This document shows positions 1-8,600 of a DNA stretch of 11,868 bases, one piece after another; the stretch's first letter is position 1, and each line of letters begins with the position of its first letter. The stretch comes from Mobilitalea sp. (lineage in GTDB: Bacteria > Bacillota_A > Clostridia > Lachnospirales > Lachnospiraceae), in assembly GCA_029974875.1 (NCBI GenBank), contig JARKQP010000832.1:1-11868 (forward strand), read 5' to 3'. A model generated the notes under the pieces. That model was given only the letters and a program-made list of their open reading frames with translations. It did not search any database and had not been told where the DNA came from. A program made the translations under genes and the position numbers.

Positions 1-339
1 TCGGAATATGTATCCCCAAGCTCTTATCTATGCAATGCAGAAATCACAAAGTTTGATCCATGTGTCGAGGATGTTGTCAAGCTGTCCCTTGACAAAATGG
101 GTGCAGAAAAAGAGACCTGGTCTTATTCCCTTTCCGGTATGACCTATGAAGATGAATCTCTCTCCGCGTGGCTGGCGGCTAATCTTTTTAATACAGAGGG
201 TTCGTCTCTGTTTGACTTTAGCGCAGACCTGCAAAATCTAAATGTAAACGCAATCGATCAGACACTGGATAAAAAAGCGAGCGTTGACGGTTTAGATCTG
301 GAAGGTTCCATCCATCTTACGCTGGTCCATAAACCTTAG
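1..339 (+). CDS. C-terminal part of an unrecognised protein (5' end outside window)
   Basis: The frame is open from the first base and ends at TAG 337-339, giving 112 visible residues. An internal ATG at 97 would give 80 residues, but the 32 codons before it are open and read like ordinary protein, and no good ribosome binding site precedes it, so I read this as the tail of a longer gene. The visible part is soluble-looking and acidic, with no membrane segment, no Cys-rich motif and a tail ending in HLTLVHKP. I do not recognise a family. A strong terminator starts about 10 bp after the stop, so this is the last gene of its transcription unit and is not co-transcribed with the kinase gene downstream. 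Coding status is fairly sure; function is unknown. Confidence 0.7.
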   Translation, partial: SEYVSPSSYLCNAEITKFDPCVEDVVKLSLDKMGAEKETWSYSLSGMTYEDESLSAWLAANLFNTEGSSLFDFSADLQNLNVNAIDQTLDKKASVDGLDLEGSIHLTLVHKP

Positions 340-346
340 TAAAGGC

Positions 347-420
347 AAAAAAAATTCCATACCATATATTGCAGGATTATCCTCCGATATCTGCAATATA
401 TGGTATGCTTTTTTTATTTT
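347..420 (+). terminator. Strong Rho-independent terminator, possibly bidirectional
   Basis: The arm CATACCATATATTGCAG (358-374) pairs perfectly with 391-407, giving a 17-bp stem and a 16-nt loop. Seven T's follow (409-415), then ATTTT. An A-tract (347-354) precedes the stem, so the hairpin would also have a U-tail when read from the opposite strand. It lies just after the stop at 339. Confidence 0.92.
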
Positions 421-699
421 GCAACACCCTCTCTTGAACGATGGGGCAGCCTGGCTCTGGCTTCAGGGTGCCTGATCCAGGTGGTATTCCTCCAGTAGGG
501 AAGGAACAGTAAGTTCCCTAAAAAGTCTGTAAGATTGATGTTTATAAGTATAACAATTTCTGGAAAATTTTATATTGAATTCAGTGTAGAGCATAAATAT
601 AATGGAATATGAAAAACGTAATTGTATAATTTGTGTGAAAAGCATCCGTGCATTAAATCAGGAAATTAAAAACATTACATAATCGGGAGCTGAACTTTA
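421..699. other. Intergenic stretch without a supported gene
   Basis: No coding region here is convincing. The reverse-strand frame at 463-645 (60 codons) has no visible ribosome binding site and an unremarkable composition. The first 80 bases are more GC-rich than the rest, which is AT-rich. The only structure I see is a small hairpin, TAGGGAA (496-502) against TTCCCTA (514-520), without a T-tract. Confidence 0.5.
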
Positions 700-726
700 T
701 TGACATCAAGGCTTATGTGCTATAAT
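700..726 (+). promoter_or_regulatory. Promoter of the HipA-like kinase gene
   Basis: TTGACA (700-705) and TATAAT (721-726) both match the sigma-A consensus exactly. The spacer is 15 bp, shorter than the usual 17, but TGC directly before TATAAT (718-720) forms an extended -10 element that could compensate. Transcription would start near 733, leaving a leader of about 50 nt before the ATG at 786. Confidence 0.7.
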
Positions 727-761
727 GTAATCTTATATATGTACTATAATGTAATCTTATA
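714..761 (+). repeat. Two-copy 24-bp tandem repeat over the promoter
   Basis: Copy 1 (714-737) and copy 2 (738-761) are identical except for g719/a743. Each copy contains TATAAT and inverted arms TATAA-N7-TTATA (721-737 and 745-761). The single mismatch removes the TG of the extended -10 in copy 2, so only copy 1 looks like a complete promoter. Copy 2 falls at and just after the expected start point, a typical place for a repressor site. An operator role is inference; a simple tandem duplication is the alternative. Confidence 0.8.
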
Positions 762-785
762 ATAATAAAGAAATGGGTGGTAACA

Positions 786-1874
786 ATGAAAATTTATGAG
801 TTAATGCATAGAGATAAAGTAGTTGCAGTTATTCATACAAAGACAGGGTATAATAAAATCAGGAATGCCGGCTTTATGCCTTACTCATTATATTTAGAGG
901 ATGTTACAGACGTGGAAAGTGCCATTAATAACATAAACAATTTTTATTATTGGTGCTCCACCCGCCTGCTTACTTTAGATCGGAAATATGCGAAAGAACT
1001 ATTAAATAGTATAGGTGCAAAACAACCGTTAACAGATAAAGATAGAGCGCAAATAGCTTTATCCTACAGGTGCTTGTCATTAAGAGACCTGTATTGGGTA
1101 AGAGAACAAGGGGAAACGATTTTATTTAGAAATGTAGACCTGTATCGCAACAGTTTGGATAATGCTTTGGTTGATGTCGCATTAAAGGGTAGAAACCTGA
1201 CATTGAACAATAGTAGTTTAATTGCCAGCGATTTAAGTACAACCGGTGTTTTTCCTAAGGCCTGGCTAAGAACAGATAAAGGATTTGTATTATTAAAAGA
1301 TGGCGGTCAGGCAGCGGTATACAAAGAGTATGTAGCCAGTGAAATAGCAAAATGCTTTGCACCGGATAGTGTGGAATATAGACTTCAAGATTATCAGGGC
1401 GAGCCGGTAACGGAATGTGATATTATTACATCCCAAGACTTCAGTATCGTGGCTATGGAAGATTTTGATATTTATTGCAGCAATCATGACATAGATCTAC
1501 ATAGCTATGTTAAAAAATTAGATGCCAGAAACTATTATTTAATGAATATCATAGATTATTTAATTGGTAATACAGATAGGCATATGGGTAACTGGGGGCT
1601 TTTAATTAATAATAGAACAAATAAGCCCGTTAAATTGTATCCCCTCATGGATTTTAACAAATCTTTTGAAGCCTATACTGATTTAATAGGCGGCAGATGT
1701 TTAACGGTACCGGGTGTAACGACACAAAGAGATGCAGCCCTTGAGGCAGTAAGAGCTTTGAAAGGTATTCAGTTATTAAAGCCCATACCTGTTGATTTGC
1801 TTGAAAAATACGGTATGCAGAATGAATTAGAGACACTTAAGAAAAGATATAATTTGCTGCTTAATTCAAATTAG
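786..1874 (+). CDS. HipA/CtkA-like Ser/Thr protein kinase, stand-alone
   Basis: The protein has 362 residues from ATG 786. I prefer this to the in-frame GTG at 777 because GGGTGG (775-780) sits 5 nt before the ATG and overlaps the GTG. Kinase features seen: S-x-x-G-x-x-x-K at 151-158 (STTGVFPK), in the place of the HipA loop that carries the autophosphorylated serine; probable ATP-contacting lysine K171 in FVLLKDG; acidic helix with E181/E186; catalytic loop GNTDRHMGNWG with D264, H266 and N269; metal-binding Asp D289 in PLMDFNKSF. The N-terminal ~140 residues match nothing I can name. HipA relatives phosphorylate proteins such as GltX and act as toxins paired with HipB, while CtkA-type relatives lack a partner. 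No HTH gene is visible on either side. It is far more AT-rich than the giant gene downstream, which fits horizontal transfer. The family call is firm; target and toxicity are unknown. Confidence 0.85.
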   Translation: MKIYELMHRDKVVAVIHTKTGYNKIRNAGFMPYSLYLEDVTDVESAINNINNFYYWCSTRLLTLDRKYAKELLNSIGAKQPLTDKDRAQIALSYRCLSLRDLYWVREQGETILFRNVDLYRNSLDNALVDVALKGRNLTLNNSSLIASDLSTTGVFPKAWLRTDKGFVLLKDGGQAAVYKEYVASEIAKCFAPDSVEYRLQDYQGEPVTECDIITSQDFSIVAMEDFDIYCSNHDIDLHSYVKKLDARNYYLMNIIDYLIGNTDRHMGNWGLLINNRTNKPVKLYPLMDFNKSFEAYTDLIGGRCLTVPGVTTQRDAALEAVRALKGIQLLKPIPVDLLEKYGMQNELETLKKRYNLLLNSN

Positions 1875-2096
1875 ATAATAACATGAAAAGTAATTGCACG
1901 GGAGGTTTAGTTAAAACTGTTCATGTTTCTGGGAAATTTAGGTGTCTCCGTTGGCATGTCCATTGCCGGCACAAGCCCGATTAGGGATTTATTTTAGGAT
2001 AAAAGCCTTCCGGTTGGCCATAGGATCATGTTAAATGTGAGATGGTAAAGAGGGATTGCGTGAATTACATCGAATGATAATAAAATCTATAGAGAT
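1875..2096. other. Intergenic stretch with a short possible gene remnant
   Basis: No full gene is seen. A 24-codon frame (ATG 1923 to TAG 1995-1997) encodes a hydrophobic, glycine-rich peptide beginning MFLGNLGVSVGMSIAG. The only good Shine-Dalgarno, GGGAGGT (1900-1906), lies 16 nt away from this ATG, too far for normal use. It could be a decayed end of a membrane protein, a small peptide with a non-standard start, or chance. Confidence 0.35.
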
Positions 2097-2137
2097 AAGG
2101 TGATTGTTCCGAGAAATTGGAAGCAATCACCTTTTTT
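2097..2137 (+). terminator. Rho-independent terminator
   Basis: AAGGTGATTG (2097-2106) pairs with CAATCACCTT (2124-2133). The stem is lengthened by TTCC (2107-2110) against GGAA (2119-2122), with one bulged G at 2123 and an 8-nt loop. Six T's (2132-2137) and then GTTTT follow. It lies about 220 bp after the kinase stop and would end transcripts from that side before the giant gene's promoter region. Confidence 0.85.
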
Positions 2138-2165
2138 GTTTTGTTTGACTGCATTATAAGAAAAT

Positions 2166-2183
2166 TTGACAAAACGTTTAATC
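2166..2183. promoter_or_regulatory. LacI-family-like operator site 1, overlapping a TTGACA
   Basis: The sequence AAAACGTTTAATC (2171-2183) contains the perfect palindrome AAACGTTT with a central CG, the usual core of LacI/GalR-family operators. It matches site 2 as its reverse complement over 13 bp. TTGACA (2166-2171) abuts it, but no good -10 lies 16-18 bp downstream, so a promoter here is doubtful. Confidence 0.5.
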
Positions 2184-2370
2184 TGAAAAAATAACAATAA
2201 TAAAGAAAAAAGACAAGAAATAAGTTGATTAACAAAGGAATAAATCAAGTGGATGAGCCGTGAGATTTTAAGAAATAATTTAGATAAGTAAAAATGCTAT
2301 ATAAAACCAATAATATAACAGTTGATTGGATATAATTACCAAAAAAGATTGTGAAAAATACAAAGAAAAA

Positions 2371-2403
2371 GATTAAACGTTTTATCGAAATCCATGCTAT
2401 AAT
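2371..2403 (+). promoter_or_regulatory. Promoter of the giant gene with LacI-family-like operator site 2
   Basis: TGCTATAAT (2395-2403) is a perfect extended -10 element. The -35 area has no TTGACA; it is occupied by GATTAAACGTTTT (2371-2383), the exact reverse complement of 2171-2183. A repressor bound there would block polymerase, and the twin site 200 bp upstream could allow looping. The expected start point is about 2410, giving a leader of about 170 nt. CcpA cre sites share the CG core but normally have TG...CA ends, which are missing here, so a pathway-specific LacI-type regulator is the better guess. The binding protein is inferred. Confidence 0.6.
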
Positions 2404-2580
2404 AAGGCTAGTACAGATGGAAAAAAATTACAAAAAATTAGTACCAAGAAATTTAATAAAACCAATGGGTTGGGGGTAGCTCATAAATGCCTGATAGCCT
2501 TAGGGGAAAGGAGGGGAACGGCGTATGTTTTGATGCTCTGTGAAAGTAACGTTAACTATTAATGAAAGTGAGGGTTAGGG
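2404..2580 (+). promoter_or_regulatory. 5' leader of the giant gene with ribosome binding site
   Basis: The start at 2581 is served by GAGG (2570-2573), 7 nt before the ATG. A stronger ribosome binding site, AAGGAGGGG (about 2508-2516), stands upstream of ATG 2524, but that frame is only ATG TTT TGA. I compared the leader by eye with c-di-GMP-I, yybP, fluoride, glycine and SAM-II aptamer signatures and saw no match. No terminator-like hairpin is present. Confidence 0.55.
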
Positions 2581-2658
2581 ATGTTTAAAAAAAGGTTTCT
2601 ATGTATATTTTTAGCCATTATTTTAGTTCTGTCAAGTTTTCCCTCCTCTGCTATGGCA
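2581..2658 (+). other. Sec signal peptide (residues 1-26)
   Basis: The basic start MFKKR is followed by a hydrophobic core (FLCIFLAIILVLSSF) and a small-residue cleavage region, SSAMA-AAG. Signal peptidase I cleavage is expected after A26 (A-M-A) or A28. No lipobox is present: the Cys at residue 8 sits inside the core, too early for lipidation. Confidence 0.9.
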
Positions 2659-5600
2659 GCTGCTGGCGATGTCACCATAACAGGTGCCGGCCCTGTTGTA
2701 TTAGGTAATACTTTACAGCTGGGGGCAACCGTTGGTGGTATTGGTGCATCTACAGAAGTTACATGGGAAGTAAGCGGCAACACGGAGGCCGGGACTACTA
2801 TATCTCCCGGCGGACTGCTGACAGTGGCCGATATCGAAGGTGCTAAGACTCTGACTGTAACCGCAATATTGAAGGAAGATAACTCGAAATTTGATACGGA
2901 ACCAATTACCGTACAGGATTTGCCCTTCAGTATGGAGCTCAGTAAGAATGATTTACTCTTACACTACATATTTGATACAAATGAAAAGGGACCCGATAAT
3001 TCCTTTGTGAAGGACTATTCCCCACAGGGTCTTGATACAAACATCAAGGGAACAGTGAACGCATCACAGTGGACTGCCAATGGCTTTAATTTTCTAAGTG
3101 CGAACAGCAACTGGATTCAGCTGCCCGCAAGTGCGAAGCTTGTCAACCCGCAAATGACATTTATTTTCAGAGGAACACGGACAGGCAGTATGAGCGGCAA
3201 CCAGGTGTTCTTCTGTGGAAGAAGCAGCTGGTCAGGCAATGGATTGTGGATAAATAATGCTACTAATGTTTTCCACAATGGAACGGGTGTTTCTGCAAGG
3301 CTTGGCTCCAGTTACACGGATATGTTCCCCAATACATCTGCGCCGGTAGAATTTGCATATTCCGTTGATGCCAGAACGGCCGCAGCTACAGGATTCATTA
3401 TGAAGAACGGCGTCGTAACCAGCACAGCGGTAGCCCAGAGTGCCATGGCCGCTACCTCTACCACTTATGGAATCGGCGCTAATGTCTGGGGTCCTGATGA
3501 ATGGATGAATAATATAAGACTTAACAAATATATGATCTTTAAACGTAAACTCACTGAGAGCGAGGCCACTGAGGTTTATCAGGGCAGGCTCGATCCATAC
3601 AAATCCGGATTGAACGAAGGGATCCTCTCAGCCATGGCTAGAAACGAGGCCTATTATACACCGGACTCTATGGATATGCTGAGGAGTGCTATCAGGGCGG
3701 CTAAGCTTGTCCTGAAAAACCCCACTGTCACTGCATCAGAAGTTTTCACTGCTACAGCTAAGCTGAGTGCTGCTGAGCATGGACTTGTGGCTGTTTCAGG
3801 AATTGTTAATTCAGTCACTGTCAGTCCATCAGCACCAAGCATAAACTTAGCAATGACACAACAATTTTTAGCGGATGTTACTGTGGACGACAGCAATGTT
3901 CCAAAAACTGTTGAATGGTCTGTAAACAGTACCAAATCCAGTATCACACAGAACGGGCTTCTGACGGTTGCAGCTGATGAAGACAAAGACATACTCACAG
4001 TTACAGCAACATCAACTGTCGATTATTCTAAAGCCGGAACAGCGAGCGTAACAGTAACCAGAAATCCGGCTGTTATTAGCATAAATGTCACACCGCAGCT
4101 GTCTGCAATTACCACTGGCCGGACACAAGCTTTTACAGCGGATGTAGTTACAGTCGGCGGCGGGGAGCAGACAGTCAGCTGGACTGTTACAGGCGGTAAG
4201 GACTCAACGATTAGTGAAGACGGGCTGCTTACAGTCGGTGCAGATGAAACAGCGAATTCGCTGACAGTAACTGCTACGTCTAAACTTGATTCCACAAAGA
4301 CTGCTTCAGCAACGGTGACAGTATATTACATAACCGGCGTGACCTTGACGCCTCCTGCGGGAGAAGTGCAAAAAGGTAGAACCAGTGTGTTTAGCGCGTC
4401 TGTTAATGGAACAAATATTCCTGATGATGCTAAGGAGCTGATCTGGGAAATTACAAGTGCCAAAAGTGCCGGCACCTCCATTAATTCGTTTGGTGCCCTT
4501 ATTGTAGATTTGGCTGAGACTGCAGCGACACTCGACATTAAAGTTTCTGCAGCGCAGGATCCAACCAAGTTTGCGAACTACACGGTAGTGTTATCGGAGT
4601 TCCAGCTAGAGATTGCTAAGCCGATTAACGGTTATTACAATACCTTTAAGCTCAATCCTGTGACAGCAGCGACCTATAATAATGGTGAGGCGCTCAGTGA
4701 TTGGACCAGTACCGGCAATTGGAGAACTATCACAAACCAAACCGCCGCACCGGTTATGAGCACGAACTCAGGCCTGACCTTCAATGCGGGAAGCACCGCC
4801 TGGAATATCTATTCAGCTTCGGAAGCTTTGCACCTTGGCTCTTGGACCACTTACTACAGGTGTGCAGCTTCGACCAAAGCCAGTGACAATTTTGCGGTCT
4901 ATAATGGCGGCAAATATTCTGATATTGACTATACCATCGGTATGCGCATTAACACAGGCGCAACCAGCGGTGCTGTTGTATTCCGCTATCAGGATTACTT
5001 GAATTACTACTATGTAAAACAGACGGTCGGCAGCAGTAACAATATCACTGTGGGTAAGGTTGTAAATGGCATAGATACAGTTTTGCACACCGGCTCTGCG
5101 AGTGTTGGAGTGGGAACCTGGTACAACCTGCGTGTAATTCTCAAAGGTGATATGATCACTGTTAAGAGATATGGATATGCGTACTGGAGAGTTGCAAATG
5201 CAGCCCAGATTACAACGATCATTAATAATAAGCCGCTTGGTAACGCATTTACAATTGGGTATTGTGGGATGTGGACACCGGAAGGCAGTGCCAATGTCCA
5301 CTTCAACCTTGTGGGCATCGGGAGTCAGGACTATAACTATACCATCGCAAACAACACCTTTACCTTGACCTCAGGTAGCCAAGGTAATATCAAAGCCTTA
5401 TATGTTAACAATGGTGTAAATACAAATATGAACTTTGTCTCTAACGAAGATCAGATCCGCGTTGAGATGGGTATTAATAGATATCTTGGCGAGCTGAAAT
5501 TCCGTTATCAGGTCGGAACTGGCGCAGCCACAACGGCCAGTACCGGTCAATCTGGCGACAGCCGTGAGATGGGTCTTGATGAAACGGAGAAAAAAATCAA

Positions 5601-8600
5601 CATCAGCTACACAAAACCGTCAACGAATACCGGCGGTATCAAGGATTTTACCGTCAATGAGGCGTATTCCTTGAAAACCGATGCAAGCACCGGTGACGAC
5701 TATGTCCAGTTTGATATCCACATCAAGAATACGGGCAGTGATTCTATTACATTCAAAGATATTTCACTGCCAATAACATGGAATGCACACTGGCAAGCGG
5801 ATTCACCGTACGAAAACTATACAACCCATGCTTCCAACTATGTCTCATACAATAGCTCCTACATTTCTGTTGAGCGGGGCGGCGGCGGTGGTGACAAGCT
5901 TGTGTTCATCCCTGATTCCTCCACCGATGCAAAGCTGGAGTACCGGCGTTATATCTCCACACAGGACTATTATACCAATATGCCGGAGGAATTCTTTATT
6001 TACAGCTCCGGTATCGCAACAGATACAGCGAATGGAAATTTTGACCAGGGTTATCTCCCCCACACAAGCCTGACCTTGGGTGGAGGCGAGGAGAAAACGC
6101 TTTCCTTCCGCATCTTCAAGACAAGTGATTATCTTGGCATTAACGATATTCTCGAAGAGCAGGGGCTGATTGCTCCCGTTGTTAAGCCTGGCATGGTTAT
6201 GCCTATGGATAATATCGCTGAGGTTGATCTGCGCACGGTCAAGATTATTGAAAGTGTAACAGATACAACGCCTGAGCCACCGGCACCTGCAGTATTTAAC
6301 CCGGAGAACATGGCAATCATCACAAAGAATTTAGCAAAGAGTACAGGTACACATAATGTTTATGACATTAAATTTAGAAAACTCGGCCGTAATGACATTA
6401 CTGTGACCTATGATGGCGGAAAAAAGACCGTTCTGCAATTCTGGATTATGGAGCCCCTTGCGGACGCAATCCAGCGGCGTGCCGATTTCATTGTCGATGA
6501 ACTGTGGCTTTCAGACGAGCGTACGGATGCAATCCTTGCAGGCTCTGCCTCCCAGTTAAAGACTTTTGCCAGCCAGCATAGATATGCATTTTTGGAAATG
6601 AACAACGTTACAGGTGTTGCGGGTGTCCATTCGGGCAATTCCTTCTACTGCAGCAACTCAGATTATGAGCAGTATTATGACGCGCCTGACTTCTTAGCTG
6701 CAAAAAACATCTATTTACCTGTTAAGCGGGAAATAGACGTGCTGGACACAAACCTTGTTGAGCATGTTTATAAATATCAGGTCCAGCCATTTGGAGATCC
6801 TCTGGAAGGTTACCTCTGCGTGCATTGCTGTAACAACACCGGCGGCTGGGGCTATGGATCAGACCCGGTGAACAAGGTTATGCGTGTATACAACTATGCA
6901 CGTGTGTACAACCAATTTTTCTCCATGTACCAAATTGCATCCCGATACCCCGATATCACTACCTTCAAGCACGAGGCTACCTGGTATCTGAAGGTGGCAG
7001 CCATTGTTGCCAAGCGTGGTATAGAGGTTTCCTCGGGCGGTACCGGTGTTATGGGCGAACAGACCTTGGCGGACATGGTTGCTGCGCTGAATGCAGAGGG
7101 TCTGACCGCTTATGCCGCTGACATCCAGAATGCATCCACCCAAAAAGGCAACAATATTGCCCGGCAGGCCTATCCCTTTGGATCCGAATTTTCCGTGGAT
7201 AATACCGGTGAAGAAGGCGCATACTTCAACCTGCGGAATTTTGCAACTGCGGCTAACCGGATTGACAAAATGCAGCAGACAGTCGACAAATGCCTTGCGT
7301 GGATCGGTAAGACCCCGGTTTGGTACTTGCAGACGACAGGACGCCCTGCCGGTAATGACTGGTGGATGTTCCAATACGCAGTAGGGCTCCAGGCCAAGGC
7401 CTATACCGACTGGTTCTTCAATTATGCCGATGACAGACCTAGGGATTATAACGGCAATGGCCAATACTCACAGGATATGTGGAGGATGGTGTATCCCGCC
7501 AAAATGTCTCCCTTTGTCCATATCCAGTCCGGTCAGCCGGAAATCAACGTTGGCCCGAACAACAGTGCAGTAACAGGCAAGGGTGTATTGGGCACCGTAT
7601 GGGGCAATATCAAGCCGACACATCCCTACAACTGGAATCAAGGCTTCCCGTACTCCACCAGTGCCGAAGCGGATATTTCCCTTTGGGCCGGGATCCAATT
7701 ACTAAGCTCCGATATCGTGCCGGATGATCCGTCATTTGGCCTGGCCGGTTATGGATGCGAAGTAGCCTACGGCACAGCTGACTATACCAAAGAAGAACCT
7801 GCAAGAACCTATGATGTCACTCCGAAGGACGGCTTATTCAGACGCCTTAATGTGGTTGGCGACAGGGTTCAGGTTGAACTGATCCACGACCAGTATACCT
7901 CAGCAAAAATCCACGAGAATTATGACGCAATCAAGCTATCCCTGAAAAACGTAGTGGGTACGGCCCATACCGGCAGCGTGAAGCTTAGGGGATTTGCTCC
8001 AGGTGAATACAACGTCCGTGTGGACAATGTTCTCCAAGGCGATATCATTACCATTACGGATAGAAATGCATTCACGGAGGTCAGCTATGATTTAGCTGAT
8101 GGCGCAGCCCATGAACTGCTGATCATAAGCACGCTGGTCGACAATACGGTAGATACGGACAGCGTTGTAGATGTCAGCGTCTCGCCGTCACCAGCATTTG
8201 TGCTGAAAGGCCAAACACAGAAGTTTACGGAAAATGTCCGCGTTATTGGCGATACAACTCCTAAAACCGTGACATGGTCCCTCACAGGAGCTGACTCCGC
8301 CGGCACAAGCATCGACGCTTCAACTGGCGAGTTGGCGGTCGCCCCCGATGAGACAGCACTTACGCTAACCGTGACGGCAACGTCTACCGAGGATCCGAAA
8401 AAGTTTGGAACATCGACGGTCCAGGTGTTTGAAATCACAAGTATTGAAGTCACTCCGCTGACGGCTTCGGTTGAAAAAGGTAAGGGCTTCAAGTTTAATG
8501 CAGTTGTCACGCATATTAACGCACCTGCATCATTACAGGGTGTAATATGGAGCGTAGAGGGCGGCGGGGCCGGCACATCAATCGATACGAACGGTTATTT

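Noticed and set aside
463..645. Reverse-strand 60-codon frame as a small gene
   Set aside because: No ribosome binding site and no recognisable motif; located in AT-rich intergenic DNA where such frames occur by chance.
777..785. GTG at 777 as the start of the kinase gene
   Set aside because: It lies inside the GGGTGG ribosome binding site that fits the ATG at 786, and nothing suitable lies upstream of the GTG.
2371..2383. CcpA cre site
   Set aside because: The central CG and flanking A/T fit, but the TG and CA at the ends of the cre consensus are missing; a LacI/GalR-type operator fits better.
2404..2580. Riboswitch in the leader of the giant gene
   Set aside because: Read against remembered signatures of c-di-GMP-I, yybP-ykoY, fluoride, glycine and SAM-II aptamers, no conserved core is present. 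An Infernal/Rfam scan would settle it.
2562..2588. Eight-codon frame (ATG 2562 to TAA) overlapping the giant gene's start
   Set aside because: No ribosome binding site precedes it; its body is simply the ribosome site and start region of the giant gene read in another frame.
4813..5301. Reverse-strand frame of 162 codons
   Set aside because: Antisense to the jelly-roll domain; no start signal and no domain pattern.
6859..7464. Long reverse-strand frame (201 codons) inside the giant gene
   Set aside because: It lies antisense to continuous, domain-rich coding sequence, has no ribosome binding site or recognisable motif, and is expected from the codon bias of the + strand.
8085..8576. Reverse-strand frame of 163 codons, Val/Ser/Thr-rich
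   Set aside because: Antisense shadow of Ig-like units 5-6. Similar shadows occur over the other Ig-like units (3654-3998, 4023-4295), so the similarity among them is only that of the sense repeats.
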